Positions 55,915 through 64,000 of a stretch of 64,000 bases of DNA are shown piece after piece; position 1 is the first letter of the stretch; each line of letters begins with the position of its first letter. The notes below the pieces were generated by a model, which was not told the DNA's origin, did no database searches, and saw nothing but the letters and a program-made list of their open reading frames with translations. The stretch is taken from assembly GCA_024195585.1 (NCBI GenBank), contig SWBL01000228.1, forward strand, positions 20,354-84,353, read 5' to 3'. The stretch is from Aureobasidium sp. EXF-3400 (taxonomy: Eukaryota > Ascomycota > Dothideomycetes > Dothideales > Saccotheciaceae). Made by a program: the position numbers and the translations under genes.

Positions 55915-56660
55915 GCTATGCATCTATAATGTCCTGAACATGAGGAATGAGTAGTATTGGAATGGCTGTCCTCGAGACATGCCTTTGGAATTGTACAGAT
56001 GATGATCAATCAAAGAAACAATGACTATACAAGATGTCCCTCCTTTGCAGTGATACGTGCCTGAGCGAACATGCTGAACTTTAAACTCCCGTCACGACGA
56101 CAATGTATATGCTTCTCACCGCGTGTTGCGTTCGACTCGTTTGCTATACATATAATCCTTTCTCTGAGGACTACGAACTAAGAGCTTCTGGCTTTCTCAT
56201 AACAACCTGGTTAACACGCACTGGACACTCTTCCATCTGAGATCTGGATGAAGCGATCGAAGTGCAGGGAACAGCAAAGATGAAGGGGTCTCTTGCTAGC
56301 GGCGCACTGACTTTGTCGGAGCTCTCACCCCACATGCGCCAGCTGTCTCTATGTTTCTCGACCTCCCTGAGCCCTGAGTCTCTGTATATCACTGCTTTTT
56401 GTTCCTAGAGCAATTGCTTCATTCTGTACAGCTGCTCTTCTGCCAGACTTGACCTCGATACTCGGCATTGATTCTAACATAAGTTGCATTTTGCTGCTCA
56501 CAATCACCCCACTGGTGAGCACGAGACCCCTCGAAGCCCTGGCCACAGTCCACACCACTCTTCTCGACTTGCCACTCAATCCTCTCTAAAACATCAACTA
56601 ATTCAATTCACCAACAGATTCAATCTATATATCTTCGCAACCAAACGTCACCACTTCATC
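55915..56660. other. Intergenic SOD1 - SND1
   Basis: A 746-bp gap holds the SOD1 3' flank and the SND1 promoter. The last 100 bp are CT/CAA-rich leader with a weak TATATAT at about 56626. I see no gene. Confidence 0.45.
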
Positions 56661-59374
56661 ATGGCTCTCATGGAGGCTAAGGTCAAGAGCGTGCTCTCTG
56701 GCGATACCCTCGTTCTACACAACATCAAGAATCCTTCTCAAGAACGCACCCTGAGCTTGGCCTTTGTCAGTGCCCCTAGGATACGCAGAGAGGGCGATGA
56801 GCCTGGTGCTTTCGAGTCCAGAGACTTTGTCCGCAAGCTCTGCGTCGGCAAGGTTGTTCGATTCAGCGTACTCTACAACGTTCCCACACCTTCACCTCGC
56901 GACTACGGTGTCATCATCCTGCAAAGTGGTCAGCATCTGCTCGACCTCGTTGTACGCGAGGGCTTGGTCAAGCTAAGAGATGACGCTGGCAAAAAGGAGG
57001 ACACACCACAAGGCACCGAGCTGCTCGAGAGGTTGCAGGCCCTCGAGAGCCACGCCAAGGTCGACGAGAAGGGCATCTGGAACACCAACCAACAACGCAT
57101 CGACAATGTTCACGACCTCTCAGACCCAAGGGCCTTCGCAGAGGCTTACAAGGGTCAGCCCATTGACGCCATTGTCGAACGTGTTCTGAGTGCAGACCGC
57201 CTCATCTGCCGCATGTTGGTCCAGCCCACAAAGCACACCCAGACCATCGTTCTGCTTGCCGGTGTCCGCGCTCCTGCCACCAAGCGCATCAACCCTTCAG
57301 ACCAGTCAGAGCAACCCGCAGAGCCCTTTGGTACTGAGGCACACCGCTTTGTCGAGGAGAGACTTCTACAGCGTGGTGTCCAGGTCCGCATCCTCGGTGT
57401 TTCGCCCAACGGCCTCCTGGTCGGAGAAGTCAGACACCCAATGGGCAGCATTGCTGAGTTCCTCCTCAAGGCTGGTCTCGCCCGCTGCACCGATCATCAC
57501 TCGACATGGCTTGGCTCTGAGATGGCCAAGCTGAGACAGGCCGAACGTCACGCCCGGGATAACAAGCTGGGTCTGTTCGAAGGTCACGTCTCGCAAAGAT
57601 CGGCTGGTACTGGTCAAATTGAAGCCACTGTCAGCCGCGTCTTCTCTGCCGATACTCTTTACTTGCGCAACAAGGCTGGAGCCGAGAAGCGTGTCAACCT
57701 CAGCAGTGTCCGCCAACCCAAGCCTTCAGACCCCAAGCAATCACCTTTCGGTGCCGAGGCCAAGGAGTTCTTGCGCAAGCGTCTGATCGGAAAGCACGTC
57801 AGCGTCACCATCGATGGCAAGCGACCAGCCACCGAAGGCTTCGACGAGCGCGAGATGGCCACTGTCACTCTGAATGATGAGAATGTGGGTCTTCAGCTCG
57901 TTGAGCAAGGTTACGCCTCAGTCATCAGACACCGTATGGATGATACCGACCGTTCGCCCATCTACGACGAACTTCTTGCTGCCGAGGAGGCTGCACAGAG
58001 CGCTGGCAAGGGCATGTGGAACCCCAAGCCCCCAAAGAAGACCGAATACGTCGACTACAGCGCTTCCGTCGATCAAGCCAAGCGCCAGCTCACCCTTTTG
58101 TCGCGTCAAAGAAAGGTTCCCGCCGTTGTCGACTTTGTCAAGAGTGGAAGCAGATTCACTGTCTTGGTACCTCGCGAGAACGCCAAACTCACCTTTGTTC
58201 TATCTGGTATCAGCGCACCTCGCTCGGCTCGCAACCCCAGCGAGAAGGGCGAGCCTTTTGGTCAGGAGGCTCATGACTTCGCAAACCGTAGATGCCAGCA
58301 GCGCGATGTCGAGATTGATGTTGAAGGCACTGACAAGGTTGGAGGCTTCATTGGTCAGCTGTACATCAACCGTGAGAGCTTCGCTAAGCTGCTTGTTGAG
58401 GAGGGTCTTGCTTCGGTCCACGCCTACAGTGCAGAGAAGTCTGGCAACGCAAACGAGCTCTTCGCTGCTGAGCAAAGAGCAAAGGAAGCCAGACGTGGCA
58501 TGTGGCACGACTGGGACCCTTCGAAGGATGTTGCTGAGGAGGGCGAAGAGTACGATGCTTCGGCAGGCGCTGCTGGTCAGAATGGTGATGCTCCCGTCGA
58601 GCGTCGCAAGGATTACAGAGACGTGATTGTGACTGAAATTGACTCTACCAACGGACGCATCAAGATTCAGGAGATCGGAACCGGCACAGCTGCTCGTAAG
58701 TCTTGGTTCCTCGTTTGGCCATGTGATAGAAGCTAACTTTATACGCAGTGACCGACCTCATGAACTCGTTCCGCTCCTTCCACATCTCATCATCCGCCAA
58801 CAAGCCCCTCGAACAAGCCCCCAAGGCCGGCGATTTCGTGTCTGCTAGATTCAGCGAAGACAACGAATGGTACCGCGCCCGCATCCGCCGCAACGACCGC
58901 GAAAACAAGACCTCCGAGGTCGTCTACATCGATTACGGTAACAGCGAAACGATCCCTTGGTCGCGCCTGCGCACCCTCGACCCCACCCGCTTCGGTGTTC
59001 AAAAGCTACGCGCTCAAGCCCTCGATGCCGCACTCTCCTTCCTCCAATTCCCTACCGCACCCGAATACCTCCGCGAAGCTGTCAACATTATCAGCGACTC
59101 CACTGCCGACCGCCAGTTAGTTGCCAATGTTGATTACATCGACTCTCGCGAGGGCACACTTTACGTCACGCTGTTTGATCCTAAGCAGAGCGACAGTCTG
59201 AAGGACAGCGTCAATGCCGATCTCATCTCTGAAGGTTTCGCCATGGTGCCCAAGAAGCTCAAGGCTTGGGAAAGAGGTGCTAGCGATGTGCTTGCCGATC
59301 TCCAGGCTCGTGAGACTGAGGCCAAGGAACGCAGACTTGGTCAGTGGGAGTATGGTGACTTGACTGAGGATTAG
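56661..59374 (+). CDS. SND1: Tudor-staphylococcal nuclease (SND1/p100 homologue)
   Basis: Exons 56661-58695 and 58749-59374 are joined across a 53-bp intron; 886 aa. The frame opens further upstream, but MALMEAKVKSVLSGDTLVLH at 56661 is the family start. Four SNase-like repeats lie at about 5-150, 165-305, 320-475 and 490-645. Examples are SGDTLVLH, RVFSADTLYLRNKAGAEKRV and the recurring EAHRFVEERL/EAKEFLRKRL helix. A Tudor domain follows at about 700-790 (GDFVSARFSEDNEWYRARI, VVYIDYGNSETI) with a split fifth SN fold after it (GQWEYGDLTED end). These proteins bind RNA and methylarginine ligands in splicing, RNA stability and stress granules. Confidence 0.95.
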
Positions 59375-60005
59375 GTGTCCCTTTAGAAGTTTTCCACCTT
59401 GCCGACTCGTTGGTTAAATCGGGTCTGGTTCATTTTCTTTCTGTTTAGTAATTTGGTTATGAGAGACAAAAGAATACAGAAAAAAGCAGGCATAGCATTT
59501 CTTGTTTATACATATTCAAAAAGGAACCCAGTCAAAATGTTCATGTTATTCGTGTCATTGTGTTTTTCTTCCCTCGAAAGAATGCAGTTGACACCTGATG
59601 CGGTCACCGCTGCAGTGCTTTTACGAGAACGCTTCTCTGAACCACATTCGTTCATGACATGGATAGACCCACGACCCACAGAGACCGTGAGTTCTGTTCA
59701 AATCACCACATCGGGATTGTCCTAGCATATATCATCTATCGCAAGAACAAGAGCCATCGAACTACATCTGATGGGGATACGATGATAGAAGTTAATGCAA
59801 GTCAGGGTTGCACCCCAAGCATCTCGACATGGGCATCTCAACGTTTCCAAAAATGTATGGCAGAATATCTTTATCTCATATCAATACTACCAACTAGTTG
59901 CAGTGAAGATCTTTCCGAACTACTGCTTCCAAAAGAGCACTTTTCGTACATCTGTCTAAAGACGTTCGGGTCCAAAAGTCGTGTCGCTTCCAAATATTAT
60001 TTGAA
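59375..60005. other. Convergent 3' intergenic region
   Basis: An AT-richer 630-bp gap lies between two convergent stops. No recognisable element is present. Confidence 0.5.
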
Positions 60006-62164
60006 CTATGCAGTGACGTTGTAGCCAATTCCCAAACCAACCGGGCAGTTGGGAACATTGGCTTGCCATTCTGGAGTCATTTGTGCGTATTTTGGCAGGT
60101 ACGAGTTTGTCGTAAAGTTCTGTGTGTTCAGTCAGTATTCTTTTCATCTTGCTTCAACAGGGGCATCGATCACTTACCTTGGGCAAATAGTAAGTCACTT
60201 CAGCATCAGTATAACTTCCACCCAGTCCATTCAGAGCCTTGACAACACTGCCGGCAACGTAGTCAAGGAAGATTAGATCAATCACAGCGGGTAGGCTTCC
60301 GTTGGAGGGAAGACTGCCATTTGCTTGGAAGAAGTTGGGCACGGAGTAGTATGGGATCTTAGAGTGAACAGTATCATCTCCATCAGTTCCAAAATCATCA
60401 GTGGTGGTATAGCCAGGTGTAGTGCTGGTCTGACGTCTGATGATACGACCACCGGGGTAAGAGCGCTTGGTAACAAGATGATCGTGAGTTACTGGGGGAT
60501 CAATGCAACTATCCAGTGCCGGATTCATCTGGCCGAATCCAAAGTCTGCAGTGGAGAGATCGCGCTTGGATGGATAGTTTCCACTTTCGAGTGCTGAGAG
60601 GACCTGGCTGGCGAGACTGTAAGGTACGTCAGGGAGGTAGTTGAATGCATCGGTGAAGGGTGACACGATGAAACTCGAGTCGTAGTCGAAAGTTCCCTCA
60701 GCTAAATCGAATCTGATGTGGCCGGAGTTGGTAATGATAAGGCGAGGTTTATCAGCGCGTTCTTTGGTGATAATGGTGGCAGAGAGGGCCGTTTCGAGCA
60801 GAGAGTAAATAGACCCTTCAGATTTGAATGATGCGCAGGAGAGACACCAGGTCTGAGGTGCACAGCCGTAGATACTAGTCAAGTTCAATTCCTGGCGAGT
60901 GGCAGTGATGTTCTTGGTCACTGCAAGACCTTTGGTGGTGTCAAAAGCCTTGATCTGGCTGCCAGCAGCGTGATACTCAAAGGTTGCGCGGTTCCAGTCC
61001 AGATAACGGCGGAAGAAGGTCATGTTTGAAGCACTGCTGGCGGAAGGAGCGATGCTAGCCGAAGCCGAAGCTGTGCTAACCTTCTTAGCCTTCATGGTTG
61101 GGTTGGGCACTCCCTTAGGGTTAGCCTTGCCCTTTGGGTTGATACCACTGACAGCCAACCAGCCCAAAGTCTCGCAGTATCTTCCACTCTCCATGCCAAC
61201 AGACTTGTCGTCATAGACGGCAAAATCACGAATGTGAGTGTGACCACCAAACATCTCAATCGGTGTATCGGGCTTGATGGCACGAATGGCTTTGAAGACA
61301 GTTTGCAGAGTGTTACTGCTGCTCTTGAGGCTGACAGGGTTATGACCGATCAGGACAAAGGCATCGACGTTCTTGTGGTTGACAGCGTCGATGAACCAAG
61401 ACTCCTTGACCATATCTGCAGCTTTGGTGATAACTGAAGCATTTGAGTTACCAGTAAAGTCGAACAGCACACCAAAAGCCATGATTCTGAGGCCCTTTTG
61501 TGTTTTGAAGTATCTGTACTTCTTGCCGATATACTCGAGATCGCCAGTGCTTGGGTTTCTGATTTGGACATTGCTGGTCAGGTACTTCTCCCCATAGGCC
61601 TTGGCGAACTGGCTGAAGGTCTCGTAAGCAATCGCAGAGACGTAGAGCTCGTGGTTTCCAATAGTCAGAAGATCGTAGTCCAATTGTTCGAAGATGGGAT
61701 TTGACAATTGTCCGTTGACACCACCGTAGGTAGCAACTCCAGTAGCATCGCTGAGACCTGCGCCATCGTGAAGATCCTGATACCGTTAAGTTGGGGTTCT
61801 TGACATAATCTGATCTGAGACTTACACCAGTGTCCACAACCAAAAGATCAACGTTCAAATCCTTGGCCTTTTGTCTCATCTGCTTAACAAAAGACACATA
61901 GTCGCCCCAATCTGCACCATAGTTCTGCTCTCTGATGTGTCCCTCGAGCCAGCCGTGAGTGTCTGTTGTATGGAGAAAGTTGAGCTGTCCCCAAGCCAAT
62001 GGACCGCGAGGAAGAGCAGAAGAGTTCTGAGCATCTGGCTGCATGCGTCGTACGTTTCTTGTCATGACAACATCTTGCTCGGGGTGCTCACAGCTTTGGC
62101 AAGCAAGAACCGGAGTGCTGAGAGCCAGGAGGGCGGATGCCCAAACACTGGTTCCAACGCGCAT
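60006..62164 (-). CDS. Secreted 5'-nucleotidase/calcineurin-like phosphoesterase (Smn1/YHR202W type)
   Basis: Exons 61826-62164, 60178-61776 and 60006-60119 are joined in phase 0; introns are 49 and 58 bp; 683 aa. The signal peptide [21 protein letters not shown] is followed by a Cys-rich start. Metal motifs run in order: [45 protein letters not shown] and [11 protein letters not shown] Ser/Ala-rich insert lies near 320-345. The 5'-nucleotidase C-terminal part carries [18 protein letters not shown] and several N-x-S/T sites. It is probably an extracellular or vacuolar enzyme; the substrate is not determinable. Strand and introns are well supported by the motifs. Confidence 0.9.
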
Positions 62165-63329
62165 GTCGAATGGTCAATGAGTGAATGAACAATCTTGTGA
62201 GATACAGCTTTAGAGAAAGTGATATCGAAGAACTGCAGAACAACAACTTGTTTGCTCTACCGAGTAGGCACCGAAAGAGCTGCAAGAGGGCTCAACCCAA
62301 CCTTTTTAACACAGAGATGCGTATCTCCCAACATGCTTTTTGCCATCTTGCACAGACTCACGATATGCAGGTCGCGGCTGCTATAGGACGGGGATCGCCT
62401 GTTTGCTTATCGCAGGCCATTGATAACACCCACGTGCAGAACAGAGGGCTGGAGTTCGGACAAGCACTGCAAGCATACAAGCTTGCTTACGGGACGGCTG
62501 TATGTCGGTCATCTGTCTCGAAGAAGTTCGTGGCTGTGGCGCTGCGTTGGATGTGCTTGATAAATAGCATCATGCGTTCTGTATAGACTCACGGCTGGGA
62601 GAGCTTCCTTCTTGGTGTTAGCCGCGCCCCTCTTTTCCTCTTTCGCACCAACTCCGACTGCACGCCGTCCTGAGTTTCTACTCTTACAGGTTTGCTTGAT
62701 CACCACAAAGCTCATTGCTCGAGTTGGGAAGTATTTTCCCACGCCTCGAGAAAGAAGGAACGTCCAAAAGACGGAACTAAATTCTTCCGGGCCCTGGACA
62801 GCGCCATCTATCTCTGAATCCACATCACTTTGGAGTAGGGCAGCGACAACATCATAATGTATACAAAGGTCAGGATAACGAATCTCGTCCTCACCTCTCG
62901 GCGATTTCCGACGATATCAAGTACAGCAAGACACACGATTCTTTGGGAGTCAGAGATAGAGAGAGTCAGGTAAGCTGCCAGCTCTCTGTGAACCTTGCTC
63001 CGTCACTCTCGACCGAACGCAGATGGACTGCTGAGCTCACATTTCTGCCGCCAACAACATACTTTCTTGTCACAAGTTGCGCAATCTTTTCATTATCTTG
63101 AATCGTCCTTCTTCTTGCCACACATCACTATCTCATTGTCTTGAACACTCATTTCATCCCCAAATCTATACCCGGTCGTGCTTTGTCTCACTCTTTCTTC
63201 ACAAACTGCTCATTCGTCTTTCACAAAATTCTCACTTTGTACGCCACAAACAAATCACTGTCCTCATCACTTGCAAATCGATTTCAAATTCTGGGTCATA
63301 CACGGCAAGGAATAGAGCTCACAAGGCAA
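62165..63329. other. Intergenic region with promoter-like right half
   Basis: I recognise no coding sequence in these 1.16 kb. From about 63105 the plus strand becomes pyrimidine-rich (CTTCTTCTTGCC...) and resembles a promoter/leader for something starting near 63330. Confidence 0.4.
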
Positions 63330-63536
63330 TGGCCTTCGGCCTGGTCAAGCGACTTGATCACAAGTTTGCGGTAGCTCGGGGACTCAATCGCAATTCCAGG
63401 GACCGCTCGTCGTTATGGAGGCCGCTCGAAGTCTGTCCATGGTTCTGGAGTCTGCTGCTATCTTTGAGGTATTCTCGTTGCTCTGGAGGCCACTCTCAGT
63501 TCTGGAGGTCGAAGGTAAAATGTGATCGCTCGTAGG
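63330..63536 (+). CDS. Doubtful short ORF running into the minisatellite
   Basis: ATG in GGCAATGGCC follows a CT-rich leader. It begins MAFGLVKRLDHKFAVARG and after about 20 codons enters the degenerate array, stopping after 68 codons. It may be the 5' end of a gene with unseen introns, a gene destroyed by repeat expansion, or chance. Confidence 0.25.
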
Positions 63537-63911
63537 TGTCTGGGACGCCTGTGTTCTGCAGTCTGCTCGTAGTTCTGCGAACTGCTCGCAGGTTCAAAGG
63601 CTGCAGCCCGTATCTCTGGAAGTTGTAGCTTGTACTTCTGGAAACCGCAGTTTGTAATTTCAAGAACTGCAGCCCGTAGTGGTAAGGACCGCTCGTTGAT
63701 CTCAAAAGCGCTCGTAGTTCTGGACAGCGCTCGTAGGTCTGGGAAGCGCTCGCAATTCTGGAGACCGCAGTTCGTAGTTCTGGAAACCGCAGCTCGTAGT
63801 TCTGAGGACCGCTCGTAGTTCTGAGGACCGCTCGCAGGTTTGACGTAGTTCTAAGGACCGCTCGTAGTTCTGGAAAGCGCTCGCAGGTCTAGAGGCCGCA
63901 GCTTATAAGAT
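63390..63911. repeat. Degenerate minisatellite, 19-22-bp units
   Basis: Units approximate CCGC(AG)CTCGTAGTTCTGGA with 19- and 22-bp variants that differ by a 3-nt AGC-type indel. About 25 copies can be traced. Copies at the left are hard to recognise, while those at 63740-63860 are nearly alike (for example CCGCTCGTAGTTCTGAGGA twice in succession). Confidence 0.8.
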
Positions 63912-64000
63912 TCTTTGGCTCGTAGGTCTTTGGCTCGTAGGTCTTTGGCTCGTAGGTCTTTGGCTCGTAGGTCTTTGGCTCGTAGGTCTTTGGCTCGTAG
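63912..64000. repeat. Exact 15-bp tandem repeat reaching the window edge
   Basis: Six copies of TCTTTGGCTCGTAGG occur with a strict 15-bp period (GGCTCGTAG at 63917, 63932, 63947, 63962, 63977, 63992). No mismatches are seen, and the array continues off the right edge. Confidence 0.95.

Overview
The window is nuclear DNA of a filamentous ascomycete (Pezizomycotina). The signs are 45-70 bp spliceosomal introns with GTANGT donors and CTAAC/CTGAC branch sites, CT-rich leaders before ATGs in CACC/ATC contexts, high gene density, and lineage-typical genes (a Pth11-type receptor, a secreted Ser/Ala-rich wall protein, Lcl3). A dothideomycete is my impression only; the sequence does not prove it. I see no transposon ORF, tRNA, rRNA or CRISPR. 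All exon coordinates were joined by eye and checked for frame closure.

Left part (1-13.6 kb): a partial repeat-rich, membrane-anchored protein on the minus strand. Then come the ER ubiquitin ligase Doa10, mitochondrial ribosomal protein mL60, and the TRAPP subunit Trs20, which shares a 228-bp divergent promoter with mL60. A 2.8-kb gene-free stretch follows. It ends at a 1240-residue secreted wall/adhesin-like protein (13.6-17.4 kb) with a PAN-like region and eight two-cysteine repeats.

Middle (18.7-38.1 kb): an unknown 264-aa protein converges on the SNase-like Lcl3. The cytosolic alpha-mannosidase Ams1 converges on a D-2-hydroxyacid dehydrogenase. A Pth11-like 7-TM receptor comes next, then a 2.3-kb gene-free stretch with decayed repeats and a pyrimidine tract. 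The Golgi protein Tvp23 is divergent from a CitE-like lyase, which converges (23 bp) on an ANCHR-like zinc-finger protein. TEL2 and UBA3 are divergent; UBA3 appears to contain a 6-nt microexon.

Right (38.4-64 kb): a Cdc1/Ted1-family phosphoesterase of the GPI-anchor pathway, class II myosin heavy chain (2400 aa), and a Red1/ZFC3H1-like RNA-surveillance protein with an RRM-like segment. Then come transaldolase, Cu/Zn superoxide dismutase, Tudor-SN (SND1), and a secreted 5'-nucleotidase-family phosphoesterase. From about 63.39 kb to the edge lies a minisatellite that grades from decayed 19-22-bp units into six exact 15-bp units.

The genes do not form one pathway. They are mostly conserved housekeeping genes (protein quality control, vesicle traffic, RNA metabolism, carbon metabolism, cytokinesis) interspersed with a few lineage-variable cell-surface genes and gene-poor gaps.
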